From: Hymenobacter psoromatis
GTDB lineage: Bacteria > Bacteroidota > Bacteroidia > Cytophagales > Hymenobacteraceae
Length of the DNA: 64,000 nucleotides
Assembly (NCBI GenBank): GCA_001596155.1
Contig: CP014771.1
Location: forward strand, 3,534,001-3,598,000
Reading direction: 5' to 3'
Shown here: positions 32,998 through 41,667 of the stretch, in pieces
How the letters are laid out: every line of letters starts with the position of its first letter
Numbering within the stretch: position 1 is the stretch's first letter
Translations under genes and position numbers: made by a program
The notes under the pieces: generated by a model
The model's input: the letters and a program-made list of their open reading frames with translations, nothing else
The model's database searches: none
What the model was told of the DNA's origin: nothing

Positions 32998-35900
32998 AAC
33001 ATCTTCTCCAACATGATATTAAGCAGGTAGCGCACCTCCATAATGAACACCGGCTCCACTACCCGCTGGCTGGGCTCCTGCGAGGCCAGCCGGGCAAAGT
33101 CGTTGCGCAGGTTGTTGCGGATGGCCATGCGCTCCTGCTGGCTCAGGGTAATTTGCTCGCCGGCCGGCAGAAAGCCGTTTTCCTGGCCCACGCTGTTCAG
33201 AATTTGCAGGAAGTAGTCAAGCTGGGTTTGCTTGGCATCTTGCAACAGCGTGGTGTGGCCTTCAAATAGCATGTCGGCCTGTACGGGCTGGTAGGGCGGC
33301 ACGTCTTCGGTCAGGGTAATGGTTTCGCCCATCACGATGCCTTCGAGGGTGGTTTTGGCTTTTTGCTGGCCAAACACGAAGCCGCCCGCAGGCTTGGCCG
33401 TGGCGTTGGTGCCGCCGGCTCGCTCCATGTTGTCGATGACGACTACGCCGCCGGCCGCCTCGTTCTTCTGGCCTGCCGACTGCTTCTGGTGCAGGTGGTC
33501 GTAGTCGAGCAGCATTCGGTCGGCTTCCGGGGCTACCTCGCCCATTACCACGCAGGCAAACAGGTTGTTGAGGAACTTGGCCGCCAGGCCATCGGCCCGG
33601 AACTTGCCGTGGTCTATCCAGTCCAGCATCTTGCTGGCGTTGCCGCCCCAGTGCAGGCTCAGGCCCGCCCTACCCACCTTGGTAGCGAAGGAGCCGCGCA
33701 TGAACTGGTTGAGCGCCAGCGCCAAGTGCCCGGCGTAAAAAGCCAGCGCCCCAAACTCGACCACCAGCACCCGCCGCAAATGCATAATATCGCGGATGTT
33801 GGATACCTTGGCCAGCGCGGCCGAAATCTCCTTGTGTTCGCGGCGCAAAATGAAGTTCATGCGCGAAGCAAACTTGCTATTGGTGCGCGCCTCGCGCAGG
33901 GCCGCATTGGCCTCGGCGCTCAGCAGCTGGTCGCCAATGCGCGGGTTGCGGGCCATCACTTCGGCGATTTGCCGGCCGGCCAGCAGCACCGAGGCGTCGT
34001 ACTTGATTTCGTTATCCACCCAAATGCTGAAGTCGGTGGTGCCGCCGCCCACGTCGATGCAAATGGAGCCGTCAATCTTGTTGGCCCGGTCCGTGGACAG
34101 CTTCACGGTCTTCTCGCTGGAGAAAAACTCGCCCGCCGCAATGCCTTCGGTCACGAACTTAGGCTCGCGTCCGATGGCCAGCTTGCCCGAGCGCGTGTTC
34201 AGGGTCAGAATGTTGCCGGGCTCCTCCACCCAGTTGGTTTCCGGCCCGTAGAGCAGCTTTTGGCCGTCTTTCAACTCGTCCGGGTCGCTGCTAAACAGGC
34301 CCTGGATGGTGCTGGTCCACTTGCTGCGGTAGTCCTGCTCGCGGGCCTTGTTGAACGACTTGGGGTAGGTGCAGCGAAACTCGATGCGGCCCACGCGCCG
34401 GCGCACCAACTCCACCATTATCACGAACACCAGCGCCTCCAAGTAGTCGTTGAGGTTGCTGGTGTCCTCCTCCTCCCATTTCAGGTCCACCAGCACGTTG
34501 TCGGGGTAGCGCGGCTTGTCGGGGAAGTACAGGAAATAATCGAGCAGCAGGTCCTTGCGCATGCCGGGGTTGTACTCGCGCAGCGCCGTGGGTGTGGGCA
34601 GCGGCACGTCGGTGGTGGGCACGAAAAAAGCCTGGGCGAAGCTCTGGCGGGTCCCAGTCTCCGCCGCCAGCAAAGAGCGCAGGTAGTCGGAGTTGAAGCG
34701 CAGCGTCATTGGCTCGGCCTGCTCCTCTATCAGCGTAAACACGTTGGTGTTAGACGTGCCAAAATCAACCCCCACGATGGCCGAGCCCCGGAACGTGCGG
34801 CTGATAATGTCGCGGTCCTTCTCCACCAGCACCAAGCCGATGGGCTGCTGGCTGCCGCGCTCGGTCAGCTCAATGCCCTCCGGAAAGCAATCTACGCCGC
34901 TGATGCGCGTCAGCTCGGCCCGCAGGCGCTCGGTGGCGGTGTCGAGGCGCTGGATGCGCTCGGTGAGGTAGAAGTGGGCGGTGCCGTAGTGCACCGGCCG
35001 GGCCGCCAGCCGCTCCGTGTCGGAGAATAATAAGTAATAGCGCGCCCAGAACTCGCCCATGTAGTTCGGGAACAGCTCCAGCACGGGCACTTCGCGCTCC
35101 ACCATCACGCCCTCGCCCACGGCCTGCATGCCGCCCCGCGTGAGGTAGGTTTTGCGCACTTCCACGCTGCGGCCGTTGCGCAGGGGTAGCCACATGGAGA
35201 AAATAACCCGGTCGTTTTCTTCGTGGTAGCTGGGTTTTAGCTTGTCCACGATTTCCTCCACCGAGAAATATTGCAGCACCTCTTTGCGCAGGGGTAGTAA
35301 ATAGCGGCTCGACCCGCCGTTGGTACGGGCCTCGGCCCCCGGCAGGAAGCCACCCGTGCCGGCCGCTTTTGTGAGCGTGGAAGTCAGAAAATACAGCTCC
35401 GGCCGTATCCACAGCCCCTTGTCCTTGCTGATGTCGGAGTTGTTGATGCGGGTGCCCGAAGCCTCCCGAAACAGGGTCCGAATGGGGTCGGGCCCCAGCT
35501 CCGCCGGCTTAATGCCCTGCCAGAGCTTGAGGTTCTGGCTCAGCAGGTTAGCCTCAATGACGATGACGTGCTCCAGGCCCGCGGGCATCCGCTTGGCGTC
35601 TACTTCCAGCGCGTAGTCGGAGATGTTGCCCGTCGTCGCGTTTTTGTCGCGCTGCAAGGGGCGCAGCAGCAGCTGGTAAATGCTGCGCGGCCCCAGGAAA
35701 TCCGCGTCGTTGATGCTCAGCGGCAGGGGCGCAATCTCGAATTCGGGCGCGTCCAGCGGGGCGTAGTCGGCCAGGCCCAGCTCGCGCCGGATGTCGCGCT
35801 GCCAGGCATCGAGCTGCCCGTTGAGCACGCGCACGGCATCTTCGCCGGCCGCGTCCTCGTCGTTGTTGGCCAGGTCCGCAAATTCGCGCTTCAACCACGA

Positions 35901-36503
35901 CACCCACTCGCCCACGCTCTCCAAATCCTCGCGGTTGCTGGCGGGCGGCGGGCACAGGTAGCCCTCGGCATCTTTGAGCGGAAAGGGCTTGTCGCGCAGC
36001 TTTTTATTATAATCGGCCGACGTAAAAACCAGGGTGGAAGGCGAAAAAGCGCCCAGCGTTACCCCGTCGAACTTGATGAGCAGAAAGTCCGTCCAGTTGT
36101 ACTCAATGCCCCGTTGCAGGCGCACCGGCCGCGGAGCTAAGTTGAGCAGTGCCCGCGCAAAACGGCCCTGGTTGAGGCGCACCGGCGTAAACGTAAGCTG
36201 CTGCAAATCGGGCTTGATGCGGTGCAGGGCCAGCAAACTCAGCAAGCCGCGCCACTCCTGCGTCACGCGGGCGCGCAGCGGGTGGTTGGTGCTATCGAGG
36301 GCGCTCTGAAACGTCAGGGGCCGGGCGTAGGCGTCGGGCACCGACGACACGCCCCGGTCCTGCGCCTCGCTGGCCACCTCAATGCCATCGGAAATAGCCC
36401 GGATAATGCGCTTGTCCTGCGCCTCCCAGTGGCCGTGTTGCTTGGGCTCAGCCACGTTGGCCTCGGCCAGCAGCTTGGGTAGAAAAAGGTGTTTTTGAGC
36501 CAT
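32994..36503 (-). CDS. Giant SrfB-like protein with an actin/Hsp70-fold ATPase core (tubulin/Hsp70 cluster)
   Basis: 1169 residues. An N-terminal region of about 570 residues is without recognised similarity. The nucleotide-binding core then shows phosphate 1 AIVGVDFGTSNTNVFTLIEE (575-594), phosphate 2 ICIDVGGGTTDFSIWVDNEI (814-833) and adenosine-type SLHWGGNASKMLDWI (949-963). The size and layout recall the virulence factor SrfB family, but I cannot confirm the family by search. The C-terminal 170 residues include a Gly/Lys-rich linker and a helical end. It starts at ATG 36503, with a hairpin-rich 258-bp gap before it, and is translationally coupled to the Hsp70 gene below. Confidence 0.8.
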   Translation of the reverse strand: MAQKHLFLPKLLAEANVAEPKQHGHWEAQDKRIIRAISDGIEVASEAQDRGVSSVPDAYARPLTFQSALDSTNHPLRARVTQEWRGLLSLLALHRIKPDLQQLTFTPVRLNQGRFARALLNLAPRPVRLQRGIEYNWTDFLLIKFDGVTLGAFSPSTLVFTSADYNKKLRDKPFPLKDAEGYLCPPPASNREDLESVGEWVSWLKREFADLANNDEDAAGEDAVRVLNGQLDAWQRDIRRELGLADYAPLDAPEFEIAPLPLSINDADFLGPRSIYQLLLRPLQRDKNATTGNISDYALEVDAKRMPAGLEHVIVIEANLLSQNLKLWQGIKPAELGPDPIRTLFREASGTRINNSDISKDKGLWIRPELYFLTSTLTKAAGTGGFLPGAEARTNGGSSRYLLPLRKEVLQYFSVEEIVDKLKPSYHEENDRVIFSMWLPLRNGRSVEVRKTYLTRGGMQAVGEGVMVEREVPVLELFPNYMGEFWARYYLLFSDTERLAARPVHYGTAHFYLTERIQRLDTATERLRAELTRISGVDCFPEGIELTERGSQQPIGLVLVEKDRDIISRTFRGSAIVGVDFGTSNTNVFTLIEEQAEPMTLRFNSDYLRSLLAAETGTRQSFAQAFFVPTTDVPLPTPTALREYNPGMRKDLLLDYFLYFPDKPRYPDNVLVDLKWEEEDTSNLNDYLEALVFVIMVELVRRRVGRIEFRCTYPKSFNKAREQDYRSKWTSTIQGLFSSDPDELKDGQKLLYGPETNWVEEPGNILTLNTRSGKLAIGREPKFVTEGIAAGEFFSSEKTVKLSTDRANKIDGSICIDVGGGTTDFSIWVDNEIKYDASVLLAGRQIAEVMARNPRIGDQLLSAEANAALREARTNSKFASRMNFILRREHKEISAALAKVSNIRDIMHLRRVLVVEFGALAFYAGHLALALNQFMRGSFATKVGRAGLSLHWGGNASKMLDWIDHGKFRADGLAAKFLNNLFACVVMGEVAPEADRMLLDYDHLHQKQSAGQKNEAAGGVVVIDNMERAGGTNATAKPAGGFVFGQQKAKTTLEGIVMGETITLTEDVPPYQPVQADMLFEGHTTLLQDAKQTQLDYFLQILNSVGQENGFLPAGEQITLSQQERMAIRNNLRNDFARLASQEPSQRVVEPVFIMEVRYLLNIMLEKML

Positions 36504-36582
36504 TGTAAGTAGTTGGCTAGTAGCTTCTATTCTGATTAAGTACTCTGCTATAAATAACGGACTAGGCGGCGCGGCCGGGTCA

Positions 36583-36714
36583 CCTCACCCCCTGACCCCC
36601 TCTCCGAAAAGGAGAGGGGACACCGGACGATTGAGTTAAAAGTTAATAATTAAGAGTTGAAGCTGTATTGAATTTTAACTTTTAATTGTTTTCCGGAGAG
36701 GAGGTAGGGGGGGG
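36583..36714. repeat. Intergenic repeat with nested hairpins
   Basis: The gap between the tubulin-like and SrfB-like genes holds CCCTCTCC-GAAAA-GGAGAGGG (36598-36618), an AT-rich pair of TTAAAAGTTAATAATTAAGAG and TTAACTTTTAATTG type, and an outer CTCTCCG/CGGAGAG pair. This is the AACTTTTAA/TTAAGAG repeat type seen elsewhere in the window. The rest of the gap should contain any internal promoter of the SrfB-like gene, but no TAnnTTTG box was found. Confidence 0.6.
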
Positions 36715-36761
36715 AGGCGCTCGTCCGCGCCGTTGAGGTAGATAACTCCGCCGCCACCACG

Positions 36762-38321
36762 CTAGCGAGTAGCCGCGTTGTCTTGGTTGAATTTCTTGGC
36801 CGCCCGAAAAAAGATATTCAGGTAGCGGTCGGCTGCGTGCTGGCTGTAGTCTTTTATCTCGCTGTTATTCAGCACCGAAGCGGTGTAGTAATCGAAGTCG
36901 CGGCCGCCCGGCTGGCCCCGGTACAGCAGCCCGATGTTCTGCTTCCATTCCTGCGGCAGCTTGAGGGGTAGCACGGCTTTGCTGTCGGCTCCCTGGCTGG
37001 CCAGCAGCTTATCGCTGTCGATGAGCTGCACGTGAGCGCGGTCGTCGAGGTCGGTTATCCAGCGCAGGTAGCGCCGGGCGTAGGAGGTCATCAGCCCAAA
37101 CAGCGCGCGGTTGTCGCCGTGGGTGGGGTCGTCCTTGGCGCTGTCGCCACCCTTAAAGCTATCCTTGTACCACGAGGCCAGCTTGGTTTCGCTGCGGTTG
37201 GCGGGGTCCAGATGCCGGTGGCCCACCGTGAGATAGGTGTAGCAGAAGAGCGTAAAATCCCCGATGTCCCGCCGAAAATCGCTGCGCAGCCCGGCCAGCT
37301 GGTCGCCGTAGCGCGAGAGCGGCAGCTGGTCCCAGGTCACGGTCGGCGTTTCGCGGCTCGCGATGAAGTAGCTCTTGTCGGCCCCTTCCTTGGGCTGCTC
37401 CTGCCGAAAGAAATCGAATGCGGCCAGTGCCGAGGCCAATTCCACGTAGTGCGGGCGGTTTTCCTGGGTCGAGGTGCCCGTCGAGAAGTTGCCGACCTTC
37501 TGGGCCAGCGAATCACCAATAAAATAGTACTGGTCAAACGCCAGCTGCTTGTCATTGTAATAATGCAGGGCCGCCTTGGTCGCCATCGGAAAGTCCTGGG
37601 GCGTCACGAACATCGTTTCGCCCTTAGTATTGTCCACTGCGAAATCAAAGTAGGGCAGCACCAGCGCGCCGCCCAGCAGCACCTTGCTGCGGTTGCCGCC
37701 CAGGCTGGTTTGCAGGTCGGCGTTGTATTTCAGCACCTTATCGGCCCCGAGGGTAGGAAAGCCGGCCGCCCCGGTGCCCCCAAAAATGGAGCCCACCAGA
37801 AACACCCGCCCCGCCCCGGCCTCCGACGGCATATTGTCCTTCAGCATCTTGAACGGATACTCGTTCATGGGCGGGTCGGCCATCACGACGGCCCCGATGG
37901 ACGGGTGCCCCCGGAAGCCCTCGTTCAGCTTCGTATCCAGCTCTGACTGCGTAAAGAGCAGGTCGGCCACGTCGGCCAGCGGGCCATCCTGCGAGCGCAG
38001 GTTGGTGTAGCCAATGTACTTTTTCAGCGTCTGGTCGGCCTCATCAAAAATGGACCACACGAACGGCGCGTCGCCGTCCGGAATCACGATTTCCGTTTGG
38101 AAAGCCGCGTTGGTTTCCTCCCGCTTGAAGGCCGCCCGCAGGCGGCGATATTCCTCAATCAGCGTTTTGGTGCGCGTGAGGTTGCCGTTGCCCGCATCCG
38201 GGTCAATGAGCAGCAAATAGACCTTGCCCTTCGGGCCGAAGCCCGCCGCGCAGCAGTGAACAAATGCCTCCAGCACTCGCGACCCCGTGCCGCCAATGCC
38301 AATCAAAAAATTTTCCTGCAT
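36762..38321 (-). CDS. Tubulin/FtsZ-fold GTPase-like protein (Tubulin_2 type)
   Basis: 519 residues from ATG at 38321. The T1 glycine loop is FLIGIGGTGSRVLEAF (near residue 6-20) and the tubulin signature T4 loop is LVGSIFGGTGAAGFPTLGAD (near 175-195), the GGTG[AS]xG motif of tubulin/FtsZ. VYLLLIDPDAGNGN, about 30 residues after T1, fits the T2/T3 region. Length exceeds FtsZ (about 380) and matches the large tubulin-like family. The C-terminal half has mixed alpha/beta character and no FtsZ-type tail. It should bind GTP and may polymerise; neither can be judged from sequence. It lies between a four-helix membrane protein and the SrfB-like ATPase. Confidence 0.85.
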   Translation of the reverse strand: MQENFLIGIGGTGSRVLEAFVHCCAAGFGPKGKVYLLLIDPDAGNGNLTRTKTLIEEYRRLRAAFKREETNAAFQTEIVIPDGDAPFVWSIFDEADQTLKKYIGYTNLRSQDGPLADVADLLFTQSELDTKLNEGFRGHPSIGAVVMADPPMNEYPFKMLKDNMPSEAGAGRVFLVGSIFGGTGAAGFPTLGADKVLKYNADLQTSLGGNRSKVLLGGALVLPYFDFAVDNTKGETMFVTPQDFPMATKAALHYYNDKQLAFDQYYFIGDSLAQKVGNFSTGTSTQENRPHYVELASALAAFDFFRQEQPKEGADKSYFIASRETPTVTWDQLPLSRYGDQLAGLRSDFRRDIGDFTLFCYTYLTVGHRHLDPANRSETKLASWYKDSFKGGDSAKDDPTHGDNRALFGLMTSYARRYLRWITDLDDRAHVQLIDSDKLLASQGADSKAVLPLKLPQEWKQNIGLLYRGQPGGRDFDYYTASVLNNSEIKDYSQHAADRYLNIFFRAAKKFNQDNAATR

Positions 38322-38411
38322 GGTTACAAGCAATTGGCCAGCAGTAAGTTGCTACTGGTCATTAAGCAATTAAAACGCCCCCGGCTATCGCTGCCAGCAG
38401 CTGAGGGCCAG

Positions 38412-38870
38412 TTATTTGGCGTAAGGCACGTTCTCGACTGCCCGCGGCGAGAAGAGAAACGTGGCCAGCCAATACAGCACGGCCGTCAAGAGGAGGTTAA
38501 TGCCAAAGTAGATGGCAAACCATTTCGGCTCCATGCCTTCGGCGCGGTTCAAATACCACAATATCGCCGTCAGCACTACGGAAATGAGTATCAGGCTCAG
38601 AAACAAGCTGCTGTATTTGCTCTTGGCCGCCCCCAGCTGAGTAGCAGTAGCCGGCTGGCTGCCATAAAAGTACCAGTAGCAAGCCAGGCCGCTCCCGAGC
38701 AGCGCCCCTACCCCAAACACGGCCCGTAGCTGGCTGGCCAGGTCTTCGGGAGCCAGGGTAGCCAGGCTGGGCCCCTCAGTGAGCGGGTCGGCCATAAAAA
38801 TAGCGAATACTGCCCATAGCAGGCCGCCTAGCACGAGGGTAGCTAAGTAGTTGATAGGTGCGCTTTTCAT
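38412..38870 (-). CDS. Four-helix membrane protein (tubulin/Hsp70 cluster)
   Basis: 152 residues with membrane helices at about 7-27, 50-67, 86-106 and 118-138. The loop between helices 1 and 2 is acidic (DPLTEGPSLATLAPEDLASQ). No family was recognised. It lies 67 bp after the lipoprotein and 90 bp before the tubulin-like gene, with the same orientation. Confidence 0.75.
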   Translation of the reverse strand: MKSAPINYLATLVLGGLLWAVFAIFMADPLTEGPSLATLAPEDLASQLRAVFGVGALLGSGLACYWYFYGSQPATATQLGAAKSKYSSLFLSLILISVVLTAILWYLNRAEGMEPKWFAIYFGINLLLTAVLYWLATFLFSPRAVENVPYAK

Positions 38871-38937
38871 ACGCGAAAGTGAACGGGGGTAGGGTGAGAA
38901 AGAGGAAAGGCTCGGTGATTTGCCTTCAGCAAGAACG

Positions 38938-40254
38938 CTATTTGCGAATAAAAATCAGGTACAAACGCCCGTATTTCGGCTCAAATTGCGTAGCCGAACT
39001 CACGGCCAGGCTGCGCACGAAATCATCAAGGCCCAGGGTTTTGAGCTTGGCGGCGGCCGAGCTGGCCTGGTTGAAATCGGCGGTTGAGTTGGCCGTAATC
39101 CAAGCGGGCAGCTCTACCCGGCCCAGGTTATCGTATTGCCAGGTAAGCTGATAGGCTACGTAGTCGTTGTTGGCGGGTAGCTTGAGGCTGGCCGTGGCCT
39201 GGCCCGCGATTTTGCCGTTGCCCACCGCACCCGGCCGCAACGTGAGGCTTTGGTCGTCGGCCACTGAGTCGCGGGCGGCTTTATCCTTGCGGAAGACGTG
39301 CGCCCGCAGGTTGGCGGCGCTCACGGGCAGCGTATAAGGCTCGGCCTCATAGGTGATAGTATAGTCCACGGTGCCCTGCTCGCCTTTGCCAGGGTTCCAG
39401 TTGAAAGCGAACACGTTACCCAGGTCTTTGTACGCATTGCGAGCCGAGGAAACGTTGATGGCCTTGCTGTCGCGGGCCTTCGTGGCCTCGGCCTTAAAGC
39501 TTTTCACGGGGTAGCGCGTGAGCAGCAGCAGCTGGTCGGCCTGCACGTAGGGCTGGTTTTTGAAGGCCGAAAAAATCAGGTTGATATTGGCTTTCGAGCC
39601 AAAGACCACCAGGTATAGCGCCCGCGCGCCGGTCACCTTCACGGGCGGCTGCACGTCGGCCACGTAGCCATCGTAGTCGCTCTTGAGGCCCATCATGCCC
39701 ATTTCAACCCCTTGCTTGAAGCACTTGTCTTTGATGGCGGCCACCACCTTGTTGGCGTCGGCGTTGCTATAAAACAGGTCGGTAATGAAGATGGACACCC
39801 GGCCGGGGTCGGTGCTGTCCACGGCCTGCGCAAAGTCGGTGTCCGACCGAAAGCCTTTGTCTTCCCACAGCGCCTGGCTGTGGCGGGCCGCCACAAAATC
39901 GGCCCGCGGCAGCGGCGCTACCGAGCGCCCATACTTAAAGAAGCGCAGGTCGGAGCTTTTGGCGGCATCTTGCACGGTGGCCTCAATGCCTTCCAGCAAG
40001 CGCGAAAAATTGGTCGTTTGCGGGCGCGAAAAGCCTTTCATCGACAGCGTGGCATCCAGGTAGATATCCACCGGCAGCTTGGCCGCCGCAGGGGCCACCG
40101 GGCCAATAATGTCGGCCGAGGTATATTGAAAATCAGGCCCAGCGACGTGGGGAGTGGCGCGTTCGTGCTTGCCTTTCTTGCCGCCCTCTCCCCCGCACGC
40201 GGCCAGGCAAACGGTGAGCAATAACAAGAGGCCGATTCTTAAACGGGGCAGCAT
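38938..40254 (-). CDS. Lipoprotein with a VWA-like domain (first gene of the tubulin/Hsp70 cluster)
   Basis: 438 residues from ATG at 40254. It has a lipoprotein signal: LLLLLTVCLAACGGEGGKKG, with the lipobox Cys followed by Gly-rich, Lys-rich sequence. The main domain is von Willebrand A-like: PVDIYLDATLSMKGFSR holds a MIDAS-type D-x-T-x-S, and VSIFITDLFYSNADANKVVA resembles the later Asp strand. Thr replaces the usual first Ser, so metal binding is probable but not certain. A beta-rich C-terminal domain follows to residue 438. It should be anchored in the inner or outer membrane facing the periplasm or exterior. A good promoter precedes it. Confidence 0.8.
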   Translation of the reverse strand: MLPRLRIGLLLLLTVCLAACGGEGGKKGKHERATPHVAGPDFQYTSADIIGPVAPAAAKLPVDIYLDATLSMKGFSRPQTTNFSRLLEGIEATVQDAAKSSDLRFFKYGRSVAPLPRADFVAARHSQALWEDKGFRSDTDFAQAVDSTDPGRVSIFITDLFYSNADANKVVAAIKDKCFKQGVEMGMMGLKSDYDGYVADVQPPVKVTGARALYLVVFGSKANINLIFSAFKNQPYVQADQLLLLTRYPVKSFKAEATKARDSKAINVSSARNAYKDLGNVFAFNWNPGKGEQGTVDYTITYEAEPYTLPVSAANLRAHVFRKDKAARDSVADDQSLTLRPGAVGNGKIAGQATASLKLPANNDYVAYQLTWQYDNLGRVELPAWITANSTADFNQASSAAAKLKTLGLDDFVRSLAVSSATQFEPKYGRLYLIFIRK

Positions 40255-40291
40255 AGGCGCTGGGCAGCAAAAGTGATAAATGAGCAACAAG

Positions 40292-40324
40292 CAAAGCTAG
40301 GGCCTACGTCGTAGTCCGGGCCAA
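40292..40324 (-). promoter_or_regulatory. Bacteroidota-type promoter of the tubulin/Hsp70 cluster
   Basis: On the minus strand TTG (40324-40322), 22 bp, TAGCTTTG (40299-40292). The -7 box is 37 bp before the ATG of the lipoprotein gene. It fits TTG-N17-23-TAnnTTTG and no Fic read-through is needed for transcription. Confidence 0.5.
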
Positions 40325-40496
40325 TTGGTGCGGGTGCGGGCCATTCCAAAAAGCTAAGACTTTCGCAACGCAGCTTACCGCAGCTAGAAACGCCGTTTGT
40401 TGGTGAACGTGTAAAAAACGCAAGTGATGGCTTTTGATGTGGGGTAAGCGAGGCAGGCAAGTCAAAAACTGAGTGGATTCGAGCGCAATTGACTGG

Positions 40497-41612
40497 TCAG
40501 ATTTGCTGCCCCTCCGGTAAGTAGTAGCTGGTGCTTCGTCCACCCGCCTCATCCCTGGCCAGGATGCCCAGCGCCATCAGCGCCTGAATATCGCGTGTGG
40601 CGGTATCCTGTGAGCACTTAGCGATTTTGGCCCACTTGGAAGAGGTAAGTTTTCCCTCGAAGCCGGCGAGTAGTCGCCCTAGCAACAACCTCTGCCGCTC
40701 ATTGAGAGCGGCTGCCGCGTGGCGCTCCCAAAAGCGGGCGCGGCGCAGCACCTGCGCTATGGTTTGCTCGCTGGCGGCCAGGGCGCGGCCCAGGCATTCC
40801 AAAAACCACGTTAACCAAGCTGTGACGTCGAGCGAGCCGCGCTGCGTGCGCTCCAGGATGGTGTAATAAGCCTGGCTCTCCCGTTGAATCTGCGCCGACA
40901 TGCTGTAAAAGCGCTGCGCGCTGCCATTGGCCCGCGCCAGTTGCAAGTCGGTAAGCGCCCGCGCCAGCCGGCCATTGCCATCCTCAAATGGATGCAGGGT
41001 AATGAACCACAAATGCGCCAGGGCTGCTTTTAGCACCGGGTCTAAAGTAGCCGGGCCATTAAACCAGGCCAGGAATTGGGTCATTTCGGCGGGAAGCCGC
41101 GTCGCGCCGGGGGCTTCAAAATGCACGATTTCCCGGTTTGCCGTGCCCGATACTACCTGCATCGGGCCGGTGCTATCAAGCCGCCAAGCCCTGGTGCGAA
41201 TGCGCACCAAGCCGCTGCGCCCGGTCGGAAAAAGCGCGGCTTGCCAGCCGAAAAGCCGTTCGGTCGTCAGGTCTTGGTCGAACTGTTGCGTGGCATTTAG
41301 CAGCATGGCCACTACCCCTTCCACTTGTGGCCCCGACGCTACCAGCCCCGCTACTTCCAACCCCAGCCCACGCGCTACTGAGGAGCGCACCTGCTCCGGC
41401 GGCAGTAATTCGCCCTCTATCTCGCTGGATTTCAGCACGTCCAGCATCAGCGTTTGCAGTGTGGCTTCCTCTCGTAAGGCAAAACCCAAGCCTTCCATTC
41501 GCCCCAGCAACCGTCCCTGATGATGCCGGACATGCGCCAGTAGCTCCTGAAGCCGTTCGGCCTGCCAGATGAAAGCGGGCCAGTCGGGTTGTTGATAGAT
41601 GTACTCGTTCAT
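40497..41612 (-). CDS. Fic-domain protein (DUF4172-type N-terminus) with class II inhibitory motif
   Basis: 371 residues. The Fic signature HPFEDGNGRLAR (207-218) is complete, including the catalytic His and the Glu/Asp and Gly-Asn-Gly-Arg loop, so AMP (or other NMP) transfer to a protein hydroxyl is expected. SSEIEG (62-67) fits the class II inhibitory [S/T]xxxE[G/N] helix. The C-terminal part resembles a winged helix (SSKWAKIAKCSQDTATRDIQ). It lies 55 bp after the SNF2 gene and 242 bp upstream of the Hsp70/tubulin cluster, all on the minus strand. Its target is unknown. Confidence 0.88.
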   Translation of the reverse strand: MNEYIYQQPDWPAFIWQAERLQELLAHVRHHQGRLLGRMEGLGFALREEATLQTLMLDVLKSSEIEGELLPPEQVRSSVARGLGLEVAGLVASGPQVEGVVAMLLNATQQFDQDLTTERLFGWQAALFPTGRSGLVRIRTRAWRLDSTGPMQVVSGTANREIVHFEAPGATRLPAEMTQFLAWFNGPATLDPVLKAALAHLWFITLHPFEDGNGRLARALTDLQLARANGSAQRFYSMSAQIQRESQAYYTILERTQRGSLDVTAWLTWFLECLGRALAASEQTIAQVLRRARFWERHAAAALNERQRLLLGRLLAGFEGKLTSSKWAKIAKCSQDTATRDIQALMALGILARDEAGGRSTSYYLPEGQQI

Positions 41613-41667
41613 TCTCCGCAGGTTTTGCGGGGAATATACAGCCTAATCTCCGCACGCACCCCGCGCC

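Noticed and set aside
33363-35030. 555-residue plus-strand ORF opposite the SrfB-like gene
   Set aside because: A shadow of the high-GC codon pattern of the minus gene: no start signal or recognisable motif, and the antisense product contradicts the clear ATPase motifs.
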